DNA from: Candidatus Eiseniibacteriota bacterium | GTDB taxonomy: Bacteria; Eisenbacteria; RBG-16-71-46; JABDJR01 | NCBI GenBank assembly: GCA_013003415.1 | Contig: JABDJR010000310.1 | Location: 1-10,552, forward strand | Direction: 5' to 3' | Length of the DNA: 10,552 nucleotides | Part shown: positions 1 through 7,216 of the stretch, piece by piece | Position numbering within the stretch: position 1 is the stretch's first letter | Layout: each line of letters starts with the position of its first letter | Program-made: the position numbers and the translations under genes | The notes under the pieces: generated by a model | Told to the model about the DNA's origin: nothing | Databases searched by the model: none | Seen by the model: only the letters and a program-made list of their open reading frames with translations

Positions 1-91
1 CTTCTGGGCGATCTGCAGCCGCGGGGCCTCCAAACAAGAAGACAGCTAGAGTCGCAACCAGTGACGCACGGAGGGATTTTTCAAAGTTCAT
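1..91 (-). CDS. Exported protein, N-terminal fragment (runs off the left edge)
   Basis: Only the first 30 codons are in the window. They start with ATG at 91-89 and read MNFEKSLRASLVATLAVFLF followed by GGPAAADRPE. This is a typical Sec signal peptide: a basic n-region, a hydrophobic core and an AAA-D cleavage site near residue 26. The start codon overlaps the TGA stop of the preceding gene as ATGA, which supports both the start and translational coupling in one operon. The mature protein lies outside the window, so no function can be given. Confidence 0.7.
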   Translation of the reverse strand, partial: MNFEKSLRASLVATLAVFLFGGPAAADRPE

Positions 92-681
92 TCATGATCC
101 CGAGATGGTGGGTCGGTCTGCTCTTCGAAGTAGTAGTGAATACCCGCCGACGTAAGCATGCCCGAGCGAGTGCCGAAGCTTGCCCGATCGTTACCCGACG
201 GAGGGCTGGTTAAGTCCAAGAAAACCCCAGCTCGAGCAAGAATGCCAATGCTGTTGTTTAGGAACACCTCGTACTCCAAAGCGCCTGAAAACTGTACGGT
301 GCTGGTGGAGCCGGCGGGACGATCTACATTACGAAACTGGGTACCTAAGCGGAGAAAGGCATTCACCCGCTCACCAGGAGCGAGGGCGTAGAGAAACGCA
401 CCATCGAGGACAACGGTGGTCTGACGGAAGGACGCAAAGTCATCGGAACGCAAACCCAGACCGGCATCGACTCCGTAGCGGCGGCTCCAGAAATAACGGA
501 ACCCGAGAGGCGCCTCGGAAAAAGAGAATCCCACCCCCAGGCGATGGGAAATATCAACCCCAAGAAGAGGCTCCGGCTCTTGGGCCGAGACTCGAGGAGC
601 CCAGGCCAGGGCGACAAGCATGACCGCCGTGATGATCCCGACCAGAGAAGTTCGGGAAAAGGAGCGTGGGACAAATTCCAT
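88..681 (-). CDS. Small exported protein, probably an outer-membrane beta-barrel
   Basis: This is a 197-residue protein from the ATG at 681 (MEFVPRSFSRTSLVG). A TTG 18 nt further upstream is possible, but an AAGG lies about 9 nt before the ATG. Residues 1 to about 34 form a signal peptide ending VSA-QEPEP. The mature part is rich in alternating hydrophobic and polar stretches with aromatic residues and glycines (RLGVGFSFSEAPLGFRYFW, YGVDAGLGLR, FSGALEYEVF, GMLTSAGIHYYF), as in 8- to 10-strand porin-like barrels. The last strand (AGIHYYF) is followed by a charged tail of about 12 residues instead of ending in Phe. I do not recognise a named family. The stop overlaps the start of the next exported gene, so the two are probably co-translated. 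The function is unknown, and the barrel assignment rests on composition only. Confidence 0.72.
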   Translation of the reverse strand: MEFVPRSFSRTSLVGIITAVMLVALAWAPRVSAQEPEPLLGVDISHRLGVGFSFSEAPLGFRYFWSRRYGVDAGLGLRSDDFASFRQTTVVLDGAFLYALAPGERVNAFLRLGTQFRNVDRPAGSTSTVQFSGALEYEVFLNNSIGILARAGVFLDLTSPPSGNDRASFGTRSGMLTSAGIHYYFEEQTDPPSRDHE

Positions 682-712
682 GCTTGGACCTTGCCACAAA
701 TGCCCGGAAATA

Positions 713-743
713 GGAAAGCCCCGCCGAGCCGGCGGGGCTTTCC
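713..743 (-). terminator. Rho-independent terminator, GC-rich 13-bp hairpin
   Basis: A perfect inverted repeat has arms at 713-725 and 731-743 (GGAAAGCCCCGCC and its complement) around a 5-nt loop. On the minus strand the descending arm ends in CTTTCC and the U-run is short. It sits 31 nt after the stop of the exported protein at 774-1259 and before the start at 681, where a terminator between the two genes would be expected. Confidence 0.8.
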
Positions 744-773
744 CAAACTCTGAATTTGCCCGAGGGCAGATTC

Positions 774-1259
774 CTAGTTGTCCATCCAGTAGGTGAACTC
801 AACCTGAGTGATGTTCTGTGAGAACGTACCGAAGTTGGTCAAGCTGTCACCTTCGTCTGGGCTAATGATTTCAATGGCCAAGCCATGAGAGGCGGCGACA
901 CTGAAGTTGTTGCCCATCCAAACGCGAGCCCGGAAACCAGCCATCGGGGTAATGATGGTGGCGCCTTCCGGCAAGCCAAGGTTCAAAGCCAACAGCAAAT
1001 TGAGTTGAGCGTGGTCACCAGCTTTAAGATTCTTTTCGAACTCACCACGGAGTCCGATATCAGTGTTGGTTTCCTCGCCCTGGTCCGTGCTGGAGAAGCT
1101 AATGCCGCCACCAACAACGTTGCCGTTAGACAGACCTTTACGAATGTGAACATCGGAGTCGTAGCTAGCACCAAGACCAAGTCGTCCATCGGTATTGGCA
1201 AGTGCGACACCACTAAAAACTAAGCAGAACGCTGCAGTGAAGAAGATGATCTTCTTCAT
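774..1259 (-). CDS. Exported hypothetical protein, beta-rich, possibly outer membrane
   Basis: This is a 161-residue protein. The start at ATG 1259 is well supported by a strong Shine-Dalgarno (AAGGAGGG) about 8 nt upstream; longer in-frame extensions to 1427 lack such a site and would bury the signal peptide. Residues 1-21 (MKKIIFFTAAFCLVFSGVALA) are a classic signal peptide with cleavage before NTDG. The mature part has repeated amphipathic beta-strand patterns (GRLGLGASYDSDVHI, VVGGGISFSS, QLNLLLALNLGL, MAGFRARVWMGNNFSVAASHGLAIEI) and ends TQVEFTYWMDN, with aromatic residues close to the C-terminus. This fits a small outer-membrane barrel or another secreted beta-protein. No family is recognised. 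A strong terminator follows it. Confidence 0.8.
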   Translation of the reverse strand: MKKIIFFTAAFCLVFSGVALANTDGRLGLGASYDSDVHIRKGLSNGNVVGGGISFSSTDQGEETNTDIGLRGEFEKNLKAGDHAQLNLLLALNLGLPEGATIITPMAGFRARVWMGNNFSVAASHGLAIEIISPDEGDSLTNFGTFSQNITQVEFTYWMDN

Positions 1260-1426
1260 AGGTATATCCCTCCTTGTTTGAGACCGCCTCTCGCTGCACC
1301 CCATGTGCTCTCTTTCGAGGGCAGCCTTCCAACTCCCCGGCCGCCGAATGGCGATCGGAATCTTTGATTCGGGCGTGGCAAGTCTCGCTGAGCGAGCCCC
1401 CCACCAGGCAGTCAGTCGGAGAAACA

Positions 1427-1453
1427 ATTAAACAAGATCGAGCGTTGTGACAA
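1427..1453 (-). promoter_or_regulatory. Weak candidate sigma-70-type promoter for the exported protein gene
   Basis: On the minus strand TTGTCA (5 of 6 to TTGACA) and TTTAAT (5 of 6 to TATAAT) are separated by 15 nt, shorter than the usual 16-18. Nothing better is seen upstream of the gene starting at 1259. This is inference from motif matching only. Confidence 0.25.
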
Positions 1454-1504
1454 GGAAAAAGCGACAAGCGAAGATTTTGCAAATAGGGTGAGCACAATTT
1501 GTTG

Positions 1505-1519
1505 GGCACCTAGGGTGCC
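1505..1519. repeat. Short dyad GGCACC-TAG-GGTGCC downstream of the thiolase gene
   Basis: A perfect 6-bp inverted repeat with a 3-nt centre lies about 60 nt after the thiolase stop. No T-run follows on the minus strand, so it is not a standard intrinsic terminator. Its core CCTAGGGT also occurs in the palindrome at 2809-2823, upstream of the same gene. It could be a protein-binding site or part of a weak terminator. Confidence 0.35.
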
Positions 1520-1581
1520 TACATACTATATCTGGGATTGGAAAATCTTTGCCTTGTGGCTTGAGAACGAAAAGGAACGGG

Positions 1582-2781
1582 TCAAATTTTTCGCGAACGT
1601 CGGTCGGTAAAAAATGAAGCGGCAACGCCAAGGCCACCAGAGACGCAAAGTGTAGCGACTCCATTTGTTCCGCCACATCGTTCAAGTTCATGAAGAAGCG
1701 TAACGACAATGCGAGCACCGGTTGCACCAATCGGATGGCCTAAAGCAATGGCGCCGCCGTTGACGTTGAGTTTCTTAGGATCGAATTTGATTTCGCGATC
1801 CACCGCAATGACCTGAGCCGCGAATGCCTCATTCAATTCAACGCGATCGTAGTCACCAATGTCGCGGCCGGTTTTTTCTTGAAGTTTGTGAAGAGCCGGC
1901 ACGGGGCCTATACCCATGATTTTGGGGTCTACACCGGCTGTAGCGCCCGATTCCAACCACGCCATGGGTTTTAAACCATGGGCCTGCACGGCGTCTTGGC
2001 TGGCCAAGATAAGTGCCGCAGCCCCGTCGGTGATCCCACTCGAGTTTCCCGCGTGAACGGTTCCTCCTTTTCGAAACACCGGCGGCAACTTGGTTAAGGC
2101 CTCCGGAGTCACTCCCGCTCGTGGGTGTTCATCGCGATCAATGACGCGCTCGCCTTTTCTGGTAACCAACGTGACCGGCGCAATCTCGTTCGCAAAGCGA
2201 TTCTCGTTCCAAGCCGCCTCCGCTTTGTTCTGGCTGTGGGCAGCAAAGGTATCTTGTTCTTCCCGAGAAATCTCGTACTGGTCAGCCAGAGCTTCGGCGG
2301 TCTCGCCCATGACCTGCTCGGCCATGGGGCAAACAAACCCGTCTCGATACATGGCGTCGACCAAGGGAGTGTGGCCCATTTTATTGCCCAAACGTGCCTT
2401 CGGTAGCAGGTATGGCACGCGAGTCATGTTCTCCATGCCCCCCGCCAGGATGATGTCCGCCTCGCCAAGCAAGATGCGTTCTCGAGCCAACAGCAGAGAC
2501 TGAAGACCGGATCCACAAGCTTGGTTGATGGTCATGGCCGGGGATGTCTCGGGGATTCCCGCCCCCACGCTCACTTGTCGCGCGCCATTAGGGCCGCAGC
2601 CCGCCTGGCGGGCATGGCCGAAAATCGTTTGATCAATGTGCTCCGGCGCGAGATTGGCGGCCCGCATGGCCGCTTCGGCTGCCACCACTCCCAGAGCGCT
2701 GGCCTCCGTATCTGCGAAGGAACCCATGAATTTCCCGATGGGAGTTCGTTTTGCGGCAATGATGGCAACAGGCTTTAACAC
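1582..2781 (-). CDS. Acetyl-CoA acetyltransferase (thiolase)
   Basis: This 399-residue thiolase-superfamily enzyme condenses two acetyl-CoA to acetoacetyl-CoA or runs the reverse thiolytic step, in the cytoplasm. All catalytic landmarks are present: Cys89 in NQACGSG, the NEAF motif at 317-320, His349 in GHPIGATGAR and Cys379 in TLCVSGG. Cys89 falls at the same position as in the classical Zoogloea biosynthetic thiolase. The length is normal. The start is taken as GTG at 2781 (MLKPVAIIAAKRTPIG) because AAGGAG lies 5 nt upstream; a GTG at 2802 would add seven residues not expected in the family. The last residues (FFTDRRSRKI) extend slightly past the usual end. It is divergent from the acyl-CoA carboxylase subunit, suggesting shared short-chain acyl-CoA metabolism. 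Whether it acts mainly in acetoacetyl-CoA formation or beta-oxidation cannot be told from sequence, so no atoB or phaA symbol is given. Confidence 0.95.
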   Translation of the reverse strand: MLKPVAIIAAKRTPIGKFMGSFADTEASALGVVAAEAAMRAANLAPEHIDQTIFGHARQAGCGPNGARQVSVGAGIPETSPAMTINQACGSGLQSLLLARERILLGEADIILAGGMENMTRVPYLLPKARLGNKMGHTPLVDAMYRDGFVCPMAEQVMGETAEALADQYEISREEQDTFAAHSQNKAEAAWNENRFANEIAPVTLVTRKGERVIDRDEHPRAGVTPEALTKLPPVFRKGGTVHAGNSSGITDGAAALILASQDAVQAHGLKPMAWLESGATAGVDPKIMGIGPVPALHKLQEKTGRDIGDYDRVELNEAFAAQVIAVDREIKFDPKKLNVNGGAIALGHPIGATGARIVVTLLHELERCGGTNGVATLCVSGGLGVAASFFTDRRSRKI

Positions 2782-2803
2782 AGTATCTCCTTGTCCTCTC
2801 ACG

Positions 2804-2832
2804 TTGACCCCCTAGGGTAGGGGATCTAGGAT
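2804..2832 (+). promoter_or_regulatory. Candidate promoter of the acyl-CoA carboxylase gene
   Basis: TTGACC at 2804-2809 and TAGGAT at 2827-2832 are separated by exactly 17 nt, which fits a sigma-70-type promoter with a start near 2839 and a leader of about 38 nt. No Shine-Dalgarno is visible before the ATG at 2877. The spacer contains a palindrome (2809-2823), suggesting repression at this site. Motif-based inference only. Confidence 0.45.
2809..2823. promoter_or_regulatory. Palindrome CCCCTA-GGG-TAGGGG between divergent genes, possible operator
   Basis: A perfect 6-bp inverted repeat with a 3-nt centre lies inside the spacer of the rightward promoter candidate. It also lies at the expected start point of the leftward thiolase promoter. 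A protein bound here could control both genes. It shares the core CCTAGGGT with the dyad at 1505-1519. No regulator gene is adjacent. Confidence 0.35.
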
Positions 2833-2858
2833 GGTATCCATTCTGAGCCTGAATTCAA
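2831..2858 (-). promoter_or_regulatory. Candidate promoter of the thiolase gene
   Basis: On the minus strand TTGAAT (2853-2858) and TACCAT (2831-2836) have a 16-nt spacer. The -10 element overlaps that of the rightward promoter candidate, so the two promoters would compete for polymerase. Each hexamer matches consensus at only four positions. Confidence 0.3.
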
Positions 2859-2876
2859 CCCTAACCCCACCAATCC

Positions 2877-4427
2877 ATGAGCAAAAAAGACCCCACTGAA
2901 GAACTCCGCCTCCGCCGAGAACAAGCCTTTTTGGGCGGCGGCAAAGAACGTATCGAAAAAATGCATGCCAAGGGCAAACTTACGGCTCGAGAGAGGATCG
3001 AGTTGCTGCTCGATCCCGGCTCCTTCCAAGAGCTGGGTGTCTTTGTTACCCATCAGTGCACCGATTTTTCCATGGGAGACAAGAAAATCACCGGAGATGG
3101 GGTGGTTGCAGGATTTGGGCACCTCGACGGGCGCCTGGTCTACGTCTTTGCCCAGGATTTCACGGTTTTTGGTGGCACCCTCTCCTCTGCGAACGCCAAG
3201 AAGATCTGCAACCTCATGGACTTGGCGCTTCAAAATGGGGCCCCGGTGATTGGCTTGAATGACTCGGGGGGCGCCCGTATTCAAGAAGGCGTGGCGAGCT
3301 TAGGCGGCTATGCCGACATTTTTCTGCGCAATACACTCGCCAGCGGCGTGATCCCGCAGATTTCGGCCATCATGGGACCGTGCGCGGGCGGTGCGGTTTA
3401 TTCGCCGGCCATTACCGACTTCATCATCATGACCAAGGGTACCGGGCAAATGTTTGTGACCGGCCCCGATGTCATTAAGAGCGTCACCAAAGAAGAGGTG
3501 ACCTTTGAAGACTTGGGAGGTGCGGGCCCTCATAATACCAAGAGCGGCGTGGCGCACTTTGCCACCGAAGATGATCGCGACTCTCTGCGGTTGGTTCGTG
3601 AACTCATGAGCTACCTGCCCCAGAACAACGTCGAAGACCCGCCCCATCACGACCCCAAGGACAGTCCCGATCGCATGGACGACGCGCTCACAACGGTGGT
3701 TCCTACCGATTCCCAGAAGCCCTATGACGTGGTGGATGTCATTCACAAGATTGTCGATGACGGCAAGTTCTTGGAAGTGCAAGCGGGGTTCGCGAAAAAC
3801 ATTGTGGTTGGGTTCGCCCGACTCGACGGTTATCCGGTTGGGATTATTGCGAATCAACCCAAGTTCTTGGCCGGGGTTCTGGACATTGATAGCTCCATTA
3901 AGGGCGCGCGATTCGTTCGCTTTTGCGACGCTTTTAACATCCCCCTAATCACTCTGGAAGATGTCCCTGGTTTCTTACCGGGTACCACCCAAGAATGGAA
4001 CGGCATCATTCGTAACGGCGCCAAGCTTCTCTTTGCTTATTGCGAAGCCACCGTCCCTAAACTCACGGTGGTCCTACGCAAAGCCTATGGTGGCGCCTAC
4101 GACGTCATGTCCTCCAAGCACATTGGCGGCGATTACAACATTGCTTGGCCCACCGCCGAGCTGGCCGTCATGGGAGCCGAGGGCGCAGTCAACATCCTCT
4201 ATCGTCGCGAGCTGAAGGATGCAAACGACCCCGAAGCCAAGCGGAAAGAACTGATCGACGAATACAACGAGAAGTTCGCCAACCCCTATGTGGCGGCCGA
4301 ACTCGGTTACCTCGACGACGTGATCGAGCCCAGAGAAACGCGCCCTAAACTCATCCGCGCGCTCCACTCCCTGCGCAACAAACGACGAGAACTACCCCCG
4401 AAAAAGCACAGCAATATTCCGCTCTAG
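2877..4427 (+). CDS. Acyl-CoA carboxylase beta subunit (propionyl-CoA carboxylase type)
   Basis: This 516-residue carboxyltransferase transfers the carboxyl group from carboxybiotin to an acyl-CoA, typically propionyl-CoA giving methylmalonyl-CoA. It has the normal length and two crotonase-like halves. In the N-half, NDSGGARIQEGV lies at about 128-139 and GPCAGGAVYSPAITDF at 167-182, whose Gly-Gly pair forms the oxyanion hole. The C-half carries EDVPGFLPGTTQEWNGIIRNGAK and RKAYGGAYDVMSSKHIGGDYN, strongly diagnostic of the PccB/MmdA group. The Asp in GGAYDVM is the residue linked to propionyl-CoA preference in the Streptomyces enzymes. The start ATG fits the family N-terminus (SKKDPTEELRLRREQAFLGG) although no Shine-Dalgarno is seen. 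The biotin carboxylase/carrier subunit is not in the window. Other possibilities are a methylcrotonyl- or acetyl-CoA carboxylase beta chain, or a decarboxylase alpha chain. Confidence 0.95.
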   Translation: MSKKDPTEELRLRREQAFLGGGKERIEKMHAKGKLTARERIELLLDPGSFQELGVFVTHQCTDFSMGDKKITGDGVVAGFGHLDGRLVYVFAQDFTVFGGTLSSANAKKICNLMDLALQNGAPVIGLNDSGGARIQEGVASLGGYADIFLRNTLASGVIPQISAIMGPCAGGAVYSPAITDFIIMTKGTGQMFVTGPDVIKSVTKEEVTFEDLGGAGPHNTKSGVAHFATEDDRDSLRLVRELMSYLPQNNVEDPPHHDPKDSPDRMDDALTTVVPTDSQKPYDVVDVIHKIVDDGKFLEVQAGFAKNIVVGFARLDGYPVGIIANQPKFLAGVLDIDSSIKGARFVRFCDAFNIPLITLEDVPGFLPGTTQEWNGIIRNGAKLLFAYCEATVPKLTVVLRKAYGGAYDVMSSKHIGGDYNIAWPTAELAVMGAEGAVNILYRRELKDANDPEAKRKELIDEYNEKFANPYVAAELGYLDDVIEPRETRPKLIRALHSLRNKRRELPPKKHSNIPL

Positions 4428-4445
4428 ACCAATGAACCAAGCCGC

Positions 4446-4468
4446 TCCGCCTACGGGCGGACACTACT
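4446..4468 (+). terminator. Possible intrinsic terminator after the carboxylase gene
   Basis: TCCGCC (4446-4451), loop TACG and GGCGGA (4456-4461) form a 6-bp GC-rich hairpin 18 nt after the stop, followed by CACTACTTTT. The T-run is short and offset, so efficiency is uncertain. The lipoprotein gene converges on it from the other side. Confidence 0.45.
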
Positions 4469-4520
4469 TTTACCGTGGAAACTCGAATGAGGGCTCAAGC
4501 GTTCGGAAGGCGAATGAAGT

Positions 4521-5006
4521 CTAGCGCTTGGACACCCGAATCGTAGCGCGATAGTCGGCCACGTTGATCTGCACGCCTTTGGTCGGGTAGGGATCGACGC
4601 GCACAACCTCAAACCCCATGGGCCCTAAGGGGGTTGGCTCTTCGTCCGTGCTCAGGAGTTTCATCTCGTGATCGCTGACAGGCTCCCCTTCGACCAAGGG
4701 GCTGACCACGAGGGTTACGATGGCTTCGCCGGCGCGAACACAGTTCACACCTTTGGGACAGCGAGAATCGCGGATCTCTTTAACCATGACATTAACGGCA
4801 CCCGAACCATACTCCACAGCCATGGTGCTATTGAGGCCAACCGTGACTTCGGCGGGAAGGGCAGAGAGATCAGAGCCGCTCGGTAGCCTAAAGGGGATAT
4901 TTGAGGTGTTCACGGTGGTATTCGTGCCACTCTTACCCTGATTCTTATCACCACTGCTACAACCTACCAGCGCAAGCGACACAAAGAGTAAGAGCGCAAA
5001 TCTCAC
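4521..5006 (-). CDS. Probable outer-membrane lipoprotein with RCPxGVxC motif
   Basis: A 161-residue protein starting at GTG 5006 (MRFALLLFVSLALVGCSSG). A GGGGGA sits about 6 nt upstream of this GTG; a GTG at 5030 would add eight residues. The lipobox LVGC puts the lipidated cysteine at residue 16. The +2 residue is Ser, so export to the outer membrane is expected. A low-complexity Gly/Asn/Thr linker follows to about residue 40. The folded part contains DSRCPKGVNCVRAGEAIVTL (Cys83 and Cys89), a pattern I know from many small uncharacterised bacterial lipoproteins. The two cysteines, six residues apart, could form a disulfide in the periplasm, which would make it a conceivable substrate of the thioredoxins encoded nearby, but that is speculation. 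It does not appear to share an operon with the barrel gene: 100 bp separate them and no terminator is visible. Confidence 0.8.
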   Translation of the reverse strand: MRFALLLFVSLALVGCSSGDKNQGKSGTNTTVNTSNIPFRLPSGSDLSALPAEVTVGLNSTMAVEYGSGAVNVMVKEIRDSRCPKGVNCVRAGEAIVTLVVSPLVEGEPVSDHEMKLLSTDEEPTPLGPMGFEVVRVDPYPTKGVQINVADYRATIRVSKR

Positions 5007-5106
5007 AGTTTCCCCCAGAGTTCCAAACACGAACGTCTCGCCAACGGATCGAGTCGACCCGCTAACCGATTCAGGAGTTAAGCATACGCGAAAGGGACAG
5101 GCGATG

Positions 5107-6663
5107 CTAGAAGCGGCTCAGAAGCCTGAACTCAGCGCCATCGAACTCGGGAGACACAAAACAAAAGCCTCCCGAACAAACGAGGCCTGCAGGACGAGAT
5201 CCGTAGCCCAAAGTAAGATCGACGCTGTCACTTAGGCTCAGATCGAGAGCCGCGAATAGCCAGTCCCGTTTCTCGAGGGTCCGCGAGTTAGAGTGTTCGC
5301 CTGTTATCGAGAACGTGCCTAGACCAGCGCGAGAGAAAGAGATCTGGGCAAGCTGGATCGTGGAGTCACCAAACAGAGACTCCGAGGCCTGGACCTCTAA
5401 GTCAAGAATGATGGAGTCTTCCTCCGACACGAAACCCTCCAGTTCGAGAGCTGCGGTGTATCGATTCTCAACAAACTTAATGCGGTCTCGTGACCACCCC
5501 AGAGCAAGCCGTCCCGCGCCAAGCTCTTCCACCTCGGTGCGGCCCGAGGCAAATACTTCTCGAAACTTTCGATCTTTGGAGTACTCGGAATCGTCGGCGG
5601 TTGCGACGTTGAAAACAAAGCTCGTAAAGGGTTCCGGCACATAAAGCGCTTCGAACTGAATGCCGCGCTCATCGTCGGGAAGCAAGACATGGGTTGCTCG
5701 ATTTAGAAGCGCTGATTCGTGCGTGCGCACCAAGGTTGGAGGTTGGTTGTAAGGAAAGAAGTCGAAGTCTTTGTAGCTCTTGCCTTCCAGACTTACGGCC
5801 AGGTCCCCTACCCCCGATTCAACCCGGAAATAGCGCGCGATTCCCCGCCCGAGGAACAGCTCGTCGCGTAAAGCACCCGTCGGGCGGGCTTCTGCATATT
5901 CAAACTCGCCGGAGACCGCGTCGAGATTTCCCCCCAGCCGATAAGAAACCAGGTCTTGTTCTTCTCGACCCTCAAAGTTGCTACCACCCTGTGGATCAGC
6001 CAGCTCGGCACGAAGGAATGACACACCGGCGGTGACCTGGTCGAACTGGGTCAAGTTGAGGTCAACACCCTGCAAGAGGTCATCGCTACGAGATTCGATG
6101 GCACCGCCAACAACACTCTCGGAGAGGCCGGTTCGACCTGGGCGACCGCTGATCACCGACCCCTCAACTTGAGGCAAGGCGAGCTTTACCATGACCCCAT
6201 CAATGTTTCGATCCAAATTGAAGGCGCGATCAGATCGGTTCAGGGTAACGAAGCGCTGTTCGATGGTGCGAAGCACGAGGCCATTACCAAATGTGGTGTA
6301 GAAGTGGCCGGCCACGATTTCCAAGTCCGGCGTTCGGTAGGCTAGGTGACGGCGATCGATCTCTTCCTGAGGAGGATCATCGGAAATACCCGCAGATTCA
6401 TGGATGCGCAGACGTACGGAAGCGTCCCATTTTTCGGCCTGGCCGCGAAAGTCGAACCAACCCTCAAGGTTGGTCGCTCCATCCTCAACTCCAAAGGCGT
6501 TTAGGGGTGCTCGTCGAAGCCAGTTGAAATCGGTCCGGGCCGATCCAGACACCAGAACCGATGCGTTTGCGAGTAAAGGAAGCGTACAGAGAAAAACCGC
6601 GAGTGCGCCTGCCAGAATAGGTCGTGACCGAGAGCTTGAGCGAACCACAAATTCTTTTCTCAT
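5107..6663 (-). CDS. Outer-membrane beta-barrel protein, DUF6029-like
   Basis: This 518-residue exported protein starts at ATG 6663 with GAGGG 5 nt upstream. Residues 1 to about 35 are a long signal peptide (arginine/serine-rich n-region, then ILAGALAVFLCTLPLLANA). The rest is a run of beta-strand repeats and ends FRLLSRF, a C-terminal Phe typical of barrels inserted by the BAM machinery. The N-terminal region, with LAYRTPDLEIVAGHFYTTFG, then NGLVLRTIEQR and later DRNIDGVMVKL, resembles the DUF6029 family (VGNFYEQFGSGLVLR, then NSLDGV). That match is from memory and not a search. It is the last gene of the operon that starts with the two selenoproteins, 25 nt after the TlpA stop. It may receive or present substrates for the periplasmic redox proteins. 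The exact function is unknown. Confidence 0.82.
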   Translation of the reverse strand: MRKEFVVRSSSRSRPILAGALAVFLCTLPLLANASVLVSGSARTDFNWLRRAPLNAFGVEDGATNLEGWFDFRGQAEKWDASVRLRIHESAGISDDPPQEEIDRRHLAYRTPDLEIVAGHFYTTFGNGLVLRTIEQRFVTLNRSDRAFNLDRNIDGVMVKLALPQVEGSVISGRPGRTGLSESVVGGAIESRSDDLLQGVDLNLTQFDQVTAGVSFLRAELADPQGGSNFEGREEQDLVSYRLGGNLDAVSGEFEYAEARPTGALRDELFLGRGIARYFRVESGVGDLAVSLEGKSYKDFDFFPYNQPPTLVRTHESALLNRATHVLLPDDERGIQFEALYVPEPFTSFVFNVATADDSEYSKDRKFREVFASGRTEVEELGAGRLALGWSRDRIKFVENRYTAALELEGFVSEEDSIILDLEVQASESLFGDSTIQLAQISFSRAGLGTFSITGEHSNSRTLEKRDWLFAALDLSLSDSVDLTLGYGSRPAGLVCSGGFCFVSPEFDGAEFRLLSRF

Positions 6664-6688
6664 GAATCCCTCTGGGCACTTCGTTCAG

Positions 6689-7216
6689 CTAAGGCGTTGT
6701 CTCGGCCAGAAGAGCCGTCACCGCTTCTCGTAAGATTTTCTCATCGCCCTGACGATAGCCTACCTGCCGATGACGAATCTCACCATCTCTGTCGACCAAA
6801 TAGGTTGTGGGAAAAACTTCAACCTGTAGTCGGCGACGAAGGTTGCCATCTCCATCGAGAATAACTTTGAAGTCGTACTTCTTCGCTCGAACAAAAGGTT
6901 TGATTTTAGCGGCGTCCACGGGACCGTCGCCGTTGATGGCAACAATAGACAAGCCTTGATCTTTGAATTCCTCGCGAAGCTTTTGCAGCTCGGGAAGCTC
7001 CTTCAGGCAAGGTTTACACCAGGTAGCCCAGAAGGTCACAATGGCTGGCCCGGACTTCAGAGTTTCTTTGAGGTCGAACCGCTTTCCTTTGAGGTCGCGG
7101 GCTCGAATCGTGGGTACCGACCCAATCGTCTCGGAAGCTTGAGCCGCCGGGAGTAGAGCCATGCCCGCAAGCATGATGCTTAAGGCGGGAACCAAAACGG
7201 CTTTTCGACTAATCAA
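6689..7216 (-). CDS. TlpA/ResA-like thiol-disulfide oxidoreductase, exported
   Basis: A 175-residue thioredoxin-fold protein. The start is TTG at 7216 (MISRKAVLVPALSIMLAG) with GAGGA 5 nt upstream, overlapping the previous gene by 8 nt. Residues 1-28 are a signal peptide ending AAQAS. The active site FWATWCKPC has Cys67 and Cys70, and the cis-proline is Pro136 in VFPTTYLVDRDG. Both are standard for the TlpA/ResA group of periplasmic thiol reductants that keep cytochrome c or other exported thiols reduced. It is the only family member in this operon with an ordinary cysteine pair; the two genes before it carry selenocysteine. No DsbD/CcdA-type electron donor is encoded in the window. The assignment to the family is firm, but the substrate is unknown. 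Confidence 0.93.
   Translation of the reverse strand: MISRKAVLVPALSIMLAGMALLPAAQASETIGSVPTIRARDLKGKRFDLKETLKSGPAIVTFWATWCKPCLKELPELQKLREEFKDQGLSIVAINGDGPVDAAKIKPFVRAKKYDFKVILDGDGNLRRRLQVEVFPTTYLVDRDGEIRHRQVGYRQGDEKILREAVTALLAETTP

Larger units (their letters stand above)
1260..1581. other. Gene-free stretch between two minus-strand genes
   Basis: No convincing gene is visible in these 322 bases. The open frames crossing it run in other frames of the thiolase or lack a ribosome binding site and protein-like composition. The stretch should hold the promoter of the gene at 774-1259. The best candidate is TTGTCA (minus strand, 1448-1453) and TTTAAT (1427-1432) with a short 15-nt spacer, which would give a leader of about 160 nt. 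Two short dyads are present: CTCGCT-G-AGCGAG at 1384-1396 and GGCACC-TAG-GGTGCC at 1505-1519. Confidence 0.5.

Noticed and set aside
158..753. Plus-strand open frames across the first exported protein gene
   Set aside because: They are arginine- and proline-rich frames antisense to a gene with a signal peptide and beta-strand pattern; no start signals are seen.
1384..1396. CTCGCT-G-AGCGAG dyad as a terminator or operator
   Set aside because: The 1-nt centre cannot form a hairpin loop without losing base pairs, no T-run follows, and it is isolated.
1582..1584. The thiolase TGA stop as a selenocysteine codon
   Set aside because: Thiolases end shortly after the TLC-SGG motif. The continuation after this TGA has no homology and no SECIS-like hairpin.
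1428..1730. Minus-strand open frame overlapping the thiolase 3' end and the following gap
   Set aside because: It overlaps the thiolase coding region in another frame, has no Shine-Dalgarno, and its protein has no sensible pattern.
2826..3857. Long minus-strand open frames opposite the carboxylase gene (2826-3284 and 3300-3857)
   Set aside because: They lie antisense to a clear, full-length conserved enzyme, lack ribosome sites and have no recognisable domains; they are shadows of its codon bias.
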